Assembly (NCBI RefSeq): GCF_013334205.1
Contig: NZ_CP054424.1
Coordinates: 3,244,001 to 3,308,000 of the forward strand
Direction: 5' to 3'
From: Rhodoferax sp. BAB1
GTDB lineage: Bacteria; Pseudomonadota; Gammaproteobacteria; Burkholderiales; Burkholderiaceae_C
Length of the DNA stretch: 64,000 bases
Within the stretch, counting starts at the first letter, position 1; each line of letters begins with the position of its first letter. The notes beneath the pieces are model-generated. The model saw only the letters and a list, made by a program, of their open reading frames with translations. It was not told the DNA's origin and did not search any database. Position numbers and translations under genes: made by a program. Positions 7,938 through 18,068 of the stretch are shown piece by piece.

Positions 7938-8875
7938 CGCTGCACGCCCCTCTTGCCGGTGCCGGCGTCCTTCTTGCCCGGCGCGGCCACCGTCAGGTCC
8001 TGCGGTCGCTGCGGCTGCTGGCCGGCAAGCGTGGGCAGCACCAGCACCTGGGTCGCGCCGGCCACCCGGGCCTGCGGCACACAATAGATGAGGGCAAAGG
8101 GCAGTTCAACGCGGCGCTCGACCTTCTCGACCCGCGCCACCGGCAAGCCCGGCGGGAACACGCCGTCGATGCCGCTGGTGGTCAGGATGTCGCCGGGCTG
8201 CACGTCGGCATTGCTGCCCATGTAACGCAGCTCCAGGGCGCCGCCATGCAGGCTGGGGTCGCCGAAGGCCACGGCGCGCACGCCGGTGCGGATATTGAGC
8301 ACCGGGATGGCCTGGTCGGCGTCGATCACCAGCGTCACCTCGCTCATCGAGGGATAGACCTGGGTCACCTGGCCCAGCACGCCGGATTCGTCGAGCACCG
8401 GCGAGCCGGCGCTCACGCCGTGGATCAGGCCCTTGTCGATGATGACCTTGTGCGCATAGGGATCGGCCGCGTCGTACAGGACCTGCGCAGCCAGCCCGGG
8501 TGTGGGCATGCGCTCGCGCAGTTCCAGCAGCTGGCGCAGGCGCTCGTTCTCCTGGGCCAGCTGGTCGAACTGCTGCACCCGCGGCGCCTGCAGACGCAGC
8601 TGTTCATGCAGCAGCTGCGCATCATCCTGCGCGGTGCGCAGGGATCGCACATGGTGAAAGCCGTCACGCGTCCACTGCACCGGCTGCAGCAGCGCCCATT
8701 GCAGGGGGTAGAGCACCGAGGCGATGCCCACGCGCACCGGACCGGTGAGCTTGAAGCGTGTGTCAGCCACCATGAGGAACAGCGCCAGGGCGCTGAACAG
8801 CATGAGCTTGGACAGGGCCGAGGCGCCCTGCCGGAAGAAGGGAGGAGGAGTCCTGTCCAGCGTACCGAGTGGCAT
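7934..8875 (-). CDS. mreC: Rod-shape-determining protein MreC
   Basis: 313 aa. A cytoplasmic N-terminus, one membrane helix (about residues 20-40, LSKLMLFSALALFLMVA), a coiled coil (about 70-115), and the periplasmic beta domains typical of MreC (AADPYAHKVIIDKGLIHGV; GILTTSGIDGVFPPGLPVA with D for G at the start). It links MreB filaments to PBP2. AGGA lies about 8 nt upstream of the start. Eleven bp upstream of ATG lies the end of a large inverted-repeat element separating it from mreB. The Lys/Arg-rich C-terminal tail overlaps mreD by 4 nt. Confidence 0.95.
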   Translation of the reverse strand: MPLGTLDRTPPPFFRQGASALSKLMLFSALALFLMVADTRFKLTGPVRVGIASVLYPLQWALLQPVQWTRDGFHHVRSLRTAQDDAQLLHEQLRLQAPRVQQFDQLAQENERLRQLLELRERMPTPGLAAQVLYDAADPYAHKVIIDKGLIHGVSAGSPVLDESGVLGQVTQVYPSMSEVTLVIDADQAIPVLNIRTGVRAVAFGDPSLHGGALELRYMGSNADVQPGDILTTSGIDGVFPPGLPVARVEKVERRVELPFALIYCVPQARVAGATQVLVLPTLAGQQPQRPQDLTVAAPGKKDAGTGKRGVQR

Positions 8876-8885
8876 CGCTGATCCT

Positions 8886-9153
8886 AGGGCCTGCTAGCGC
8901 TCATTTCGCAAGTGCGAACGCGCTTAAAACCGCGCCAATCTAGGCGCACGACGACGCCCAGGCTGGCCGCCTGGGCTAGGAGTGCAACAACGAGTGGCGC
9001 GGTTTTAAGCACGTTCCCTCCGGGTTGCGGCCAAAAATGCCATGCGCGGCGTTGCGAAGCCTTGCCGGGGGCCGACCCCGGCTGCGTTTCGCGCCTTGCG
9101 CATGACGTTTTTGATCCGCAACGCATCTTGCGAAATGAGCGCTAGCAGACCCT
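8886..9153. mobile_element. 268-bp palindromic MITE-like element between mreB and mreC
   Basis: Termini 8887-8912 and 9127-9152 are 26-bp inverted repeats with one mismatch (GGGCCTGCTAGCGCTCATTT... against GGGTCTGCTAGCGCTCATTT...). Inside are two hairpins. The left one pairs CTTAAAACCGCGCCA with TGGCGCGGTTTTAAG (about 8922-9010), with GCCCAGGC-N5-GCCTGGGC at its tip. The right one is a long imperfect hairpin (9024-9122) opening GTTGCGG/CCGCAAC with CATGCGC/GCGCATG and CCGGGG/CCCCGG further in. No transposase. It begins 5 bp after the mreB stop and ends 11 bp before mreC, leaving the mreC ribosome site intact. An 80-codon frame inside it is not credible as a gene. Confidence 0.75.
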
Positions 9154-9158
9154 GGTGA

Positions 9159-10205
<1,047 letters not shown>

Positions 10206-10332
10206 TCAATCCTCTCTGTGGGCGTGACCGGCCCGTCGGGCCGCCACCGCCCATGTGCGCACTGGACGCGGTTCCAAATTCTTGCGGGGAGACGCCAAAA
10301 CAGCCACTAAGCCAGTCGACGCCTATAAAGGC

Positions 10333-10350
10333 GGGATAATACCTTATCCC
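10333..10350. promoter_or_regulatory. Inverted repeat in the mreB-gatC divergent promoter region
   Basis: GGGATAA-TACC-TTATCCC is a perfect 7-bp palindrome within an AT-rich island (GCCTATAAAGGC to its left, GTGTATAAC to its right at about 10354-10362). It lies about 70 bp upstream of gatC and 130 bp upstream of mreB. The rest of the 10203-10418 gap is unremarkable. It may be an operator or simply overlapping -10 elements. Confidence 0.4.
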
Positions 10351-10418
10351 CTGTGTATAACCCCTGTTCCAGGGCCTTCCGGGCCCCGGGATTACACCCG
10401 GTTTCAACCCCAGCTGCC

Positions 10419-10724
10419 ATGTCCCTGACCCCTGACGACATCTCGCGCATCGCCAATCTGGCCCGCCTGGCCCTCTCCCCAGAGGAGAGCGAGCGCATGC
10501 GGGAGCGCATCAACGGCTTTTTTGCCATCGTCGAGCAGATGCGCGCCGTCGACACCACGGGCATCGAGCCCCTGGCCCATCCCACCATGGGCGCCATCAC
10601 CGGACAGGCCGCCCTGCGCCTGCGCGAGGACGTGGCCAGCGAACCGAATCAGCGCGAGGCCAACCAGCAAAGCGCCCCGGCCGTCGAGCGCGGCCTGTTC
10701 CTGGTTCCCAAAGTGATCGAATGA
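10419..10724 (+). CDS. gatC: Aspartyl/glutamyl-tRNA amidotransferase subunit C
   Basis: 101 aa, typical for GatC ([40 protein letters not shown] region). It stabilises the GatAB complex that amidates mischarged Glu-tRNAGln and Asp-tRNAAsn. ATG 10419 was chosen because family similarity begins at residue 2; an extended frame from 10353 has no support. No strong Shine-Dalgarno is visible. Its TGA overlaps the gatA ATG (ATGA), which indicates coupling. Confidence 0.95.
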   Translation: MSLTPDDISRIANLARLALSPEESERMRERINGFFAIVEQMRAVDTTGIEPLAHPTMGAITGQAALRLREDVASEPNQREANQQSAPAVERGLFLVPKVIE

Positions 10725-12214
10725 TGTCTTCCGAACTGCACCAACAAAGCGTGGCCGAGCTGGCCCGCCAGCTGCGCGACAAAAAGGTCTCCGCCGTGGA
10801 GACTGCGCAGCATTTCCTTGCGCGCCAGCGCGCCCACCAGGACCTCGCTGCCTTTGTAGCCGTGGACGAGGACATCACCCTGGCCCAGGCCCGCGCGGCC
10901 GACGCGGCACTGGCGGCCGGTACGGCCGGCCCGCTGGCCGGTGTGCCGATCGCGCACAAGGACATCTTCGTCACGAAAGACTTCGTCTCCACCGCCGGCT
11001 CGAAGATGCTGGCCGGCTACCGCTCGCCCTTCGACGCCACGGTCGTCTCTCGCTTGGCGCAGGCCGGCACCGTGACCCTGGGCAAGCTCAGCTGCGACGA
11101 GTTCGCCATGGGCTCGGCCAACGAAAGCGTGGCCGTGCCGGCCGTGGGCCACGACGCGCCGACCCCGGTGCGCAACCCCTGGGACAAGCAGCGTGTGGCC
11201 GGCGGCTCCTCGGGTGGCAGCGCCGCGGCCGTGGCCGCACGCCTGGCCCCGGCCGCCAGCGGCACCGACACCGGCGGCTCGATCCGCCAGCCCGCCGCCT
11301 TCTGCGGCATCACCGGCATCAAACCCACCTACGGGCGCGCCAGCCGCTACGGCATGATCGCCTACGCCTCCAGCCTGGACCAGGCCGGCCCCATGGCCCG
11401 CTCGGCTGAAGACTGCGCCCTGCTGCTGTCGGCCCTGTGCGGCCCGGACCTGGACCGCGACTCGACCTCGCTCGATGTACCCGCGGAGGATTTCAGCCGC
11501 AGCCTGAATGACAAGCTCGACGGCCTGCGCATCGGCATTCCGAAAGAATTCTTCGGCACCGGCCTGGCCGCCGACGTGCGCGCCGCCATCGATGCCGCGC
11601 TCAAGGAATACGAGAAGCTGGGCGCCAAGCTGGTCGAGATCTCGCTGCCGCGCACCGAACTGGCCATCCCGGTTTACTACATCATCGCACCGGCCGAAGC
11701 CAGCTCCAACCTCTCGCGCTTCGACGGTGTGAAGTTCGGGCATCGCACGGGCAAGTACACCGACCTGCTCGAGATGTACAAGAACACCCGCGCCGAGGGT
11801 TTCGGCGACGAGGTCAAGCGCCGCATCATGGTGGGCACCTATGTGCTGAGCCACGGCTATTACGACGCCTACTACCTGCAGGCACAGAAGATCCGCCGCA
11901 TGATCGCCGACGACTTCCAGCAGGCCTTCAAGAGTTGTGACGTGATCGCCGGCCCGGTGGCGCCCACCGTGGCCTGGCAGCTCGGCGACAAGAGCGACGA
12001 TCCGGTCGCCGCCTACCTGGCCGACATCTACACCCTGCCCGGCTCGCTGGCCGGCCTGCCGGGCATGAGCCTGCCCGTGGGTTTCGGTGCTGGCCACATG
12101 CCGGTAGGCCTGCAGCTGATCGGCAACTACCTGCAGGAAGGCAAGCTGCTCAACATCGCCCACCGCTACCAGCAGGTGACCGACTTCCACCTCCGCACCC
12201 CGGGAGGCTTTTGA
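10721..12214 (+). CDS. gatA: Aspartyl/glutamyl-tRNA amidotransferase subunit A
   Basis: 497 aa amidase-signature protein. The catalytic triad reads Lys80 (PIAHKDIF), Ser163 ([14 protein letters not shown]) and nucleophile Ser187 ([16 protein letters not shown]). It hydrolyses glutamine and channels ammonia to GatB. It overlaps gatC by 4 nt and ends 1 nt before gatB. Two adjacent ATGs (10721 and 10724) are possible starts; the first is coupled to the gatC stop. Confidence 0.97.
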   Translation: MMSSELHQQSVAELARQLRDKKVSAVETAQHFLARQRAHQDLAAFVAVDEDITLAQARAADAALAAGTAGPLAGVPIAHKDIFVTKDFVSTAGSKMLAGYRSPFDATVVSRLAQAGTVTLGKLSCDEFAMGSANESVAVPAVGHDAPTPVRNPWDKQRVAGGSSGGSAAAVAARLAPAASGTDTGGSIRQPAAFCGITGIKPTYGRASRYGMIAYASSLDQAGPMARSAEDCALLLSALCGPDLDRDSTSLDVPAEDFSRSLNDKLDGLRIGIPKEFFGTGLAADVRAAIDAALKEYEKLGAKLVEISLPRTELAIPVYYIIAPAEASSNLSRFDGVKFGHRTGKYTDLLEMYKNTRAEGFGDEVKRRIMVGTYVLSHGYYDAYYLQAQKIRRMIADDFQQAFKSCDVIAGPVAPTVAWQLGDKSDDPVAAYLADIYTLPGSLAGLPGMSLPVGFGAGHMPVGLQLIGNYLQEGKLLNIAHRYQQVTDFHLRTPGGF

Positions 12215-12215
12215 G

Positions 12216-13661
12216 ATGACAGCCAAACTCGTCCAGGGCTACGAAGTCGTGATCGGCTTCGAGACCCACGCCCAGCTCTCCACCCAGAGCAAGATCTTCA
12301 GCCGCGCTTCAGTAGCCTTCGGTGCCGAGCCCAACACCCAGGCCTGCGCGGTGGACCTGGCCCTGCCCGGCACCCTGCCGGTGATGAACCGCGGCGCGGT
12401 CGAGCGTGCCATCCGCCTGGGCCTGGCCATCGGCTCGCATATCGCGCCGCGCAGCATCTTTGCGCGCAAGAACTACTTCTACCCCGACCTGCCCAAGGGC
12501 TACCAGATCAGCCAGTTCGAGATCCCGGTGGTGCAGGGTGGCGAGGTGAGCTTCTTTCTCGGCGACGAAAAGAAGACCGTGCGCCTAGTGCGCGCCCACC
12601 TGGAAGAGGACGCGGGCAAGTCCCTGCACGAGGACTTCATCGGCCAGAGCGGCATCGACCTGAACCGCGCCGGCACGCCGCTGCTGGAGATCGTGACCGA
12701 GCCCGACATGCGCTCCAGCGACGAGGCCGTGGCCTACGCCAAGGAACTGCACAAGATCGTGACCTGGATCGGCATCTGCGACGGCAATATGCAGGAGGGC
12801 AGTTTCCGCTGCGACGCCAATGTCTCGGTGCGCAAGCCCGGGGCCCCGCTGGGCACCCGCCGCGAGATCAAGAACCTGAACAGCTTCAAGTTCATGCAGC
12901 AGGCCATCGACTACGAGGTGCGCTGGCAGATCGAGCAGATCGAGGATGGCCACGGCATCCAGCAGGCCACCGTGCTGTTCGACCCCGACACCGGCGAGAC
13001 GCGGTCCATGCGCACCAAGGAAGACGCGGCCGACTACCGCTACTTCCCCGACCCGGATCTGCCGCCGCTGGTGATCGAGCCGGAGTGGATCGAGCGTGTG
13101 CGCAGCGAACTGCCGGAACTGCCGCGCGTCATGGCGGCACGCTTCGTGAGCGACTATGGCCTGCCCGAATACGACGCCACCACGCTCACGCAGAGCAAGG
13201 CCATGGCGAACTACTTCGAGACAACGGCCCGGGCCTGCAAGCAAGCCAAGCTGGCCAGCAACTGGATCATGGGTGAAGTCTCGCGTCGCCTGAACGCCGG
13301 CGAACTCGCCATTGAGCTGGCGCCGGTCAGCGCAACCCAGCTGGCCGCCCTGATCACCCGCATCGCAGACGGCACCATTTCCAACAACGCTGGCCGGCAG
13401 GTCTTCGACGCGTTGTGGAGCGGCGAAGGCCAGGACGTCGATACCCTCATCGAGGCCAAAGGGCTGAAGCAGATGAACGACTCCGGCGCGCTGGAAAAAA
13501 TCATCGACGAGGTGATCGCCGCCAACGCCGACAACGTCGCCCAGTTCAAGGCCGGCAAGGACAAGGCCTTCAATGCGCTGGTGGGTCAGATCATGAAGGC
13601 CAGCAAGGGCAAGGCCAACCCGCAGCAGGTCAACGACCTGTTGCGCAGCAAGCTGGCTTGA
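12216..13661 (+). CDS. gatB: Aspartyl/glutamyl-tRNA amidotransferase subunit B
   Basis: 481 aa. GatB kinase-like domain ([35 protein letters not shown]) and C-terminal YqeY/tail domain (about residues 330-481, ending in [14 protein letters not shown]). It phosphorylates the tRNA-bound Glu/Asp and transamidates it. Third gene of gatCAB. After the stop a hairpin GGCCGG-ATCAAG-CCGGCC (13672-13689) without a T-tract separates it from a convergent lipoprotein gene. Confidence 0.97.
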   Translation: MTAKLVQGYEVVIGFETHAQLSTQSKIFSRASVAFGAEPNTQACAVDLALPGTLPVMNRGAVERAIRLGLAIGSHIAPRSIFARKNYFYPDLPKGYQISQFEIPVVQGGEVSFFLGDEKKTVRLVRAHLEEDAGKSLHEDFIGQSGIDLNRAGTPLLEIVTEPDMRSSDEAVAYAKELHKIVTWIGICDGNMQEGSFRCDANVSVRKPGAPLGTRREIKNLNSFKFMQQAIDYEVRWQIEQIEDGHGIQQATVLFDPDTGETRSMRTKEDAADYRYFPDPDLPPLVIEPEWIERVRSELPELPRVMAARFVSDYGLPEYDATTLTQSKAMANYFETTARACKQAKLASNWIMGEVSRRLNAGELAIELAPVSATQLAALITRIADGTISNNAGRQVFDALWSGEGQDVDTLIEAKGLKQMNDSGALEKIIDEVIAANADNVAQFKAGKDKAFNALVGQIMKASKGKANPQQVNDLLRSKLA

Positions 13662-13696
13662 GTTTCCTGGAGGCCGGATCAAGCCGGCCGGTAGAC

Positions 13697-14347
13697 TCAG
13701 TTGGCCGGTGCGCCGATCTGGGCCCAGAGTTGCTGCAGTCGCGCCAGTTCCTCGTCGAAACGGCCGTTGACCCGCCCCATCTCGGCTTCCTGGTCGGCGA
13801 TGAAACGCTCCTGCACCGCCATGCTCTTCGCATTCTCATCGACCAGGCGCTGCAGCGAAGGGGGCACCTTGCTCGGGTCCTTGGCGTAGAACTCCAGTTC
13901 GGTGTCAAGCTCCTTGCGCTGGCGCTCAAGTTCCTTGACACGGTTCATCGCCGCCTGGCGCACGATGCTGATCGAGGCCAGAGCCTCGGAGCGCTCCTTG
14001 TCGTGCACGGAGCGGCTGGGGTAGCGCACCAGCAGGGCCCGTTCGCGCCGCTTCTCTTCGGCCTGGCGGGCGCGTTCCTCGGCCTCCCGGCGCTGCCTGG
14101 CTTCCAGGGCGGCGCGTTCCGGCCCGGTCAGGGTGGGGGGAATGACGGCGCGCACCGTGCCGCTGGGGTTGAGCAGTCTTTGTTCGCGGTCAGCGCATTC
14201 GCGGATGGGGCGATCGGAGGTGAGCTTGCGCCCCTTGGCATCGATGCAGGTATAGATGCCGCCCTCCACGCCACCCTGGGCATGGGCCTGCCAGGCACAC
14301 CCTGCCAGCAGCAACCCCAGCCCTACCATCTCTGCCAATCGCTTCAT
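13697..14347 (-). CDS. DUF4124-type lipoprotein with coiled coil
   Basis: 216 aa. The N-terminus MKRLAEMVGLGLLLAGCAWQ has a lipobox (LLAGC, Cys17), so it is probably an outer- or inner-membrane lipoprotein. A DUF4124-like segment follows (GGIYTCIDAKGRKLTSDRPI). A long charged coiled coil then covers about residues 75-205 (RQRREAEERARQAEEKRRER). ATG 14347 was chosen so that the lipobox is placed correctly. It begins 2 bp after the pyrE stop, so the two are co-transcribed. The biological role is unknown. Confidence 0.8.
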   Translation of the reverse strand: MKRLAEMVGLGLLLAGCAWQAHAQGGVEGGIYTCIDAKGRKLTSDRPIRECADREQRLLNPSGTVRAVIPPTLTGPERAALEARQRREAEERARQAEEKRRERALLVRYPSRSVHDKERSEALASISIVRQAAMNRVKELERQRKELDTELEFYAKDPSKVPPSLQRLVDENAKSMAVQERFIADQEAEMGRVNGRFDEELARLQQLWAQIGAPAN

Positions 14348-14349
14348 GT

Positions 14350-15042
14350 TCAAGTGTCCTGGACGCCGTAGCGCTGTCGATATGCCAACACACGCGCATG
14401 ATCGGCGGCCAGGCCGTCCTTGCTGTGCTGTTCCAGATACTGCAGCAAATCGGCCAATTTCGCAATTGCGGCCACCTGCAATCCCAAGCGATTTCGTACG
14501 TATTGCACGGCGCTGTAGGGGACGTCCTGGCCGTTTTCGGTCGCCATTTCCTGCCGGTCCAGCGCGATCAGGACCGCATGGGGCGTGGCACCCGCGGCTT
14601 CGATCAGGGCGATGGACTCGCGCGCGGCGGTGCCGGCGGACATCACGTCGTCGACGATCAGCACCCTGCCCTTCAATGGTGCGCCCACCAGGGTGCCGCC
14701 TTCGCCGTGGTCCTTGGCTTCCTTGCGGTTGTAGGCAAAGGGCACGTTGCGCCCGTGCCGCGCCAGCTCCACGGCCAGCGCCGCGCCCAGCGGGATGCCC
14801 TTGTAGGCCGGGCCGAAGATCATGTCGAACTCGATGCCAGAGGCCATCACCCGGCGGGCATAGAATTCGGCCAGCCGGCCCAGCCGGGCGCCGTCGTCGA
14901 ACAGGCCCGCATTAAAAAAATACGGGGAAAGCCGGCCCGCCTTGGTCTTGAATTCACCGAAACGCAGCACGCCGCACTCGACCGCAAAGGCCACAAAATC
15001 CTGGGCCAGGCCATCCCGTCCACTCTCCACACCGTCCGCCAT
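14350..15042 (-). CDS. pyrE: Orotate phosphoribosyltransferase
   Basis: 230 aa. The PRPP-binding loop VLIVDDVMSAGTA and the orotate site segment KAGRLSPYFFNAGLF are visible. It converts orotate and PRPP to OMP in pyrimidine synthesis. The start MADGVESGRDGL at 15042 has AAGGAA about 9 nt upstream; the longer frame to 15165 lies antisense in xth. Its ATG and the xth ATG on the other strand share the same CCATGG, so the two starts overlap by 2 bp. Confidence 0.95.
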   Translation of the reverse strand: MADGVESGRDGLAQDFVAFAVECGVLRFGEFKTKAGRLSPYFFNAGLFDDGARLGRLAEFYARRVMASGIEFDMIFGPAYKGIPLGAALAVELARHGRNVPFAYNRKEAKDHGEGGTLVGAPLKGRVLIVDDVMSAGTAARESIALIEAAGATPHAVLIALDRQEMATENGQDVPYSAVQYVRNRLGLQVAAIAKLADLLQYLEQHSKDGLAADHARVLAYRQRYGVQDT

Positions 15043-15844
15043 GGCAAATTCCTTGTTCAAACTCGTCAGCCTCAACCTCAACGGCATACGCTCGGCCACC
15101 AGCAAGGGGCTGGAGGCCTGGCTGGACCAGACTCGTCCGGATTGTATGGGCGTGCAGGAGGTCAAGGCCCAGGCCGGCGACGTGGCCGGGCGCTTCGAGG
15201 AACTCGCCGGCCTGCGCGGCTACTTCCACTACGCCGAGAAAAAGGGCTATTCGGGCGTGGGCCTCTACACCCGGCACGAGCCCAGCGACGTGGCCATCGG
15301 CTACGGCTCCTCCGAATTCGATGCCGAGGGCCGATACGTGGAACTGCGTTTCGACACGCCTCACAACAAGTTCTCGCTGATCAGCTGCTACTTCCCCAGC
15401 GGCTCCTCGGGCGAGGACCGGCAGTTGGCCAAATTCCGCTTCCTCGACGAAATCTATCCGCACCTGCAGCAGCTCAAGCAGGAACGTGAATTCATCCTGG
15501 TGGGCGACGTCAACATCGCGCACCAGGAGATGGATCTGAAGAACTGGAAGGGCAACCTCAAGAACTCGGGTTTCCTGCCTGAGGAGCGCGCCTGGATGAC
15601 GCGGCTGCTGAACGACGGCGGCCTGGTCGACGTCTACCGCCAGCTGCATCCCGACACCACGGGTGAGGCCTACACTTGGTGGAGCAACCGGGGCCAGGCC
15701 TATGCCAAGAATGTGGGCTGGCGTATCGACTACCAGCTGGCCACGCCGACGCTGGCGCAGGGCGCGCGGGCAGCCGAGGTTTACAAGGGACAGCGTTTCA
15801 GCGATCACGCCCCCCTGTGTATCGACTACGACTGGCGGTCCTGA
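15041..15844 (+). CDS. xth: Exodeoxyribonuclease III (ExoA/Xth family AP endonuclease)
   Basis: 267 aa endonuclease/exonuclease/phosphatase fold. Motifs are LVSLNLNGIRS, MGVQEVKAQ (metal Glu), FILVGDVNIAH (Asp/Asn), WRIDYQLAT and SDHAPLCIDYD (Asp-His pair). It cleaves AP sites and resects 3' ends in base-excision repair. ATG 15041 (MANSLFKLVSL) overlaps the pyrE start on the opposite strand and has no visible Shine-Dalgarno. A TTG at 15053 is an alternative. An upstream frame from 14942 runs antisense in pyrE. Confidence 0.95.
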   Translation: MANSLFKLVSLNLNGIRSATSKGLEAWLDQTRPDCMGVQEVKAQAGDVAGRFEELAGLRGYFHYAEKKGYSGVGLYTRHEPSDVAIGYGSSEFDAEGRYVELRFDTPHNKFSLISCYFPSGSSGEDRQLAKFRFLDEIYPHLQQLKQEREFILVGDVNIAHQEMDLKNWKGNLKNSGFLPEERAWMTRLLNDGGLVDVYRQLHPDTTGEAYTWWSNRGQAYAKNVGWRIDYQLATPTLAQGARAAEVYKGQRFSDHAPLCIDYDWRS

Positions 15845-15890
15845 ACCTTACTTCGGGGGCCGTCGGCACCGGCGAGGGCCGACCGGCGTT

Positions 15891-17225
15891 TCAGCGACCT
15901 GCGTGGAGCCTCTGGTGGATACGCCGTGTCGTGCGCCACACCCCCCAGAGCACCAGCGGGATCAGCGCGCCAACGGCCACCTCTGCATTGAGCGGCACAC
16001 CCACCGCCTTGACGGCCTTGACCGCGTAGAGCAGCAGGCTGACCACATAGTAGGAAATGGCCGCGATGGACAGGCCTTCCACGGTGGACTGCAGGCGCAA
16101 CTGCAGTTCCTGTCCGCGTGTGAGCTTGGCCAGCAGTTGCTGGTTCTGCACCTCGGTGGCGATGTCCACACGCGTGCGCAGCAGGGCGCTGGCGCGCGAC
16201 ACGCGCTCGGACAAGGAGGCCAGGCGCTGCGCAGTGGCCACCACCGTGGCCATGGCCGGCGAGAGGCGGCGCTGCAGGAACTCGCCCAGGGTCTGGGTGC
16301 CGGAAACGGGCTGCTCGCGCAGCTCGGTCAGGCGCTGCCCCACCAGGGTGTCATAGGCACGCGTGGCCGAGAAGCGGTAGTCGTGCTCGGCCGTGGCGCG
16401 CTCGACCCGACCGGCCAGCGACACCAGCGTGTCCAGCAAGGCCTGCTCGGAGGCCGACTTGTTCTCCAGCTGCGCCGTGATGTCGGCCAGCTGCCGCTCG
16501 GCTTCGCTCAGCATGGGGCCCAGGCCCTTGGCCACGGGCAGGCCGCGCAGGGCCATGAGGCGGTAGGTCTCCAGCTCCAGCAGGCGCTGCGAGACACGGC
16601 CGGCACGCGTTTCACTCGTGGCTGGCGGCGCGATGACCAGCAGGCGCTCGAAGCCGCTGTCGCGCAGCTGGAAATCGGTGACCGCCAGCGAGTGGCCGTT
16701 GTTGCCCATGACCGAGGCCACCAGGGGATGGCCGCCGAACCAGGCACGCGCCTGGGCCATGGTCGCCTCGGGCGTCGTCAGGTCGCCGTGCACCATGGCC
16801 AGCTTGATGGCGGCGATGGTACGGCCCGGTATCTCGCGCAACCACTGCGGTGCCACCACCAGGGCGGACAGCAGCTCGGGGTCGCTGGCGCCCAGGTGCG
16901 CATGCGCGGGCAGCGGCTGCACGATGGAATAGCGCGTGAACTCGGTGTGCCGCTCCCACTTGACGGTGTAACCCTCGAAGCGCAGACGCAGGAAGTTGCC
17001 CTGCAGGCGCTCGGGCGTCAGCTCCTGCTGGCCGGGCAAGCGGCGCAGGTGCTCGCACTCCTGCTCGCGGCTGATGCCTTCGTTGAGCACGGCCACGTAC
17101 ACGACCAGGGCGGGCAGGCGGATACGGGCCGACGGACGCGCGTGCACCTCGTTGTGCAACATGGCACGCAGCGCGTCATCGTCAGGCAGCAGGCGGGTGG
17201 TTTCGGCAGACACGTTCACATTCAT
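15891..17225 (-). CDS. DUF3422 family membrane-anchored protein
   Basis: 444 aa. N-terminal soluble domain (HNEVHARPSARIRLPALVVY is characteristic of DUF3422), a helical middle with possible coiled coil, and two C-terminal membrane helices (VEGLSIAAISYYVVSLLLYA and VAVGALIPLVLWGVW). No function is established for the family. The start is ATG 17225 or ATG 17234, neither with a clear ribosome site; the open frame to 18014 is antisense to the MBL gene. It is convergent with xth and divergent from the MBL hydrolase. Confidence 0.85.
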   Translation of the reverse strand: MNVNVSAETTRLLPDDDALRAMLHNEVHARPSARIRLPALVVYVAVLNEGISREQECEHLRRLPGQQELTPERLQGNFLRLRFEGYTVKWERHTEFTRYSIVQPLPAHAHLGASDPELLSALVVAPQWLREIPGRTIAAIKLAMVHGDLTTPEATMAQARAWFGGHPLVASVMGNNGHSLAVTDFQLRDSGFERLLVIAPPATSETRAGRVSQRLLELETYRLMALRGLPVAKGLGPMLSEAERQLADITAQLENKSASEQALLDTLVSLAGRVERATAEHDYRFSATRAYDTLVGQRLTELREQPVSGTQTLGEFLQRRLSPAMATVVATAQRLASLSERVSRASALLRTRVDIATEVQNQQLLAKLTRGQELQLRLQSTVEGLSIAAISYYVVSLLLYAVKAVKAVGVPLNAEVAVGALIPLVLWGVWRTTRRIHQRLHAGR

Positions 17226-17303
17226 GGGCAGCATTTTGCCGGCATAACGTGACGCTGCCGTGCAAAATACCGTTTTCTTCATCCGCCCCCCTGCTGCCCG
17301 GCC

Positions 17304-17942
17304 ATGCTCAAGTACCAGACCGTCCCCGTGACCGCTTTCGAACAGAACTGCTCCATCGTCTGGTGCGACGAGACCATGGAAGCTGCGGTCATCGACCCCG
17401 GCGGCGACCTGCCGCGCATCACCGCCACCGCCGCCCGCCTGGGTCTCACGCTCAAGGCCATCTGGTTGACCCATGCCCACATCGACCACGCCGGCGGCAC
17501 CGCCGAGCTGGCCCGCCAGCTGGGCCTGCCCATCATCGGCCCGCACCCGGGCGACCAGTTCTGGATCGACCAGCTGGCCGAGCAGAGCCGCATGTTCCGT
17601 TTCCCGCAGTCGGAACGTTTCATCCCCACCCGCTGGCTGCAGGATGGCGACACCGTCAGCATCGGCCACTGCACCCTGAACGTACGGCACTGCCCGGGCC
17701 ACACCCCCGGCCATGTGGTCTTCCACTCGCCCGAGGCGCAGCGCGCCTTTGTCGGTGATGTGCTGTTTGCCGGCTCCATCGGGCGCACCGATTTCCCCCA
17801 GGGCAACCACGACGACCTGATCAGCAGCATCACCGAGCGACTGTGGCCCATGGGCAACGACACTGTCTTCATCCCCGGCCACGGCCCGGAAAGCACCTTC
17901 GGCCGCGAGCGCCAGACCAATCCTTTCGTGGGCGGAACGTAA
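17304..17942 (+). CDS. MBL-fold metallo-hydrolase (glyoxalase II-like)
   Basis: 212 aa. The zinc motif is H57AH59ID61H62 (THAHIDHAGG), then HCPGHTPGHVVFH, the bridging Asp in FVGDVLFAGSIGRTDF, and the final His in FIPGHGPEST. This matches the YcbL / type II glyoxalase branch, which hydrolyses thioesters such as S-lactoylglutathione in the cytosol, but the substrate is unproven. ATG 17304 begins the family similarity. The 78-bp gap to the DUF3422 start contains AT-rich GCAAAATACCG. Confidence 0.9.
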   Translation: MLKYQTVPVTAFEQNCSIVWCDETMEAAVIDPGGDLPRITATAARLGLTLKAIWLTHAHIDHAGGTAELARQLGLPIIGPHPGDQFWIDQLAEQSRMFRFPQSERFIPTRWLQDGDTVSIGHCTLNVRHCPGHTPGHVVFHSPEAQRAFVGDVLFAGSIGRTDFPQGNHDDLISSITERLWPMGNDTVFIPGHGPESTFGRERQTNPFVGGT

Positions 17943-18068
17943 GCGCCTGCTACTGTCTTTTCCTCCATGTTGCAATGCCGCACAGAGACCATGAGCGGCA
18001 CTTGAGTAAACCACCGGCCGGCCCGATATCCTGAATAATCAAATCCAGTTTGAAACTCAGGACTTTTC

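Noticed and set aside
8884-9126. 80-codon minus-strand frame inside the mreB-mreC repeat
   Set aside because: Its sequence is dictated by the palindromes of the element and has no ribosome site.
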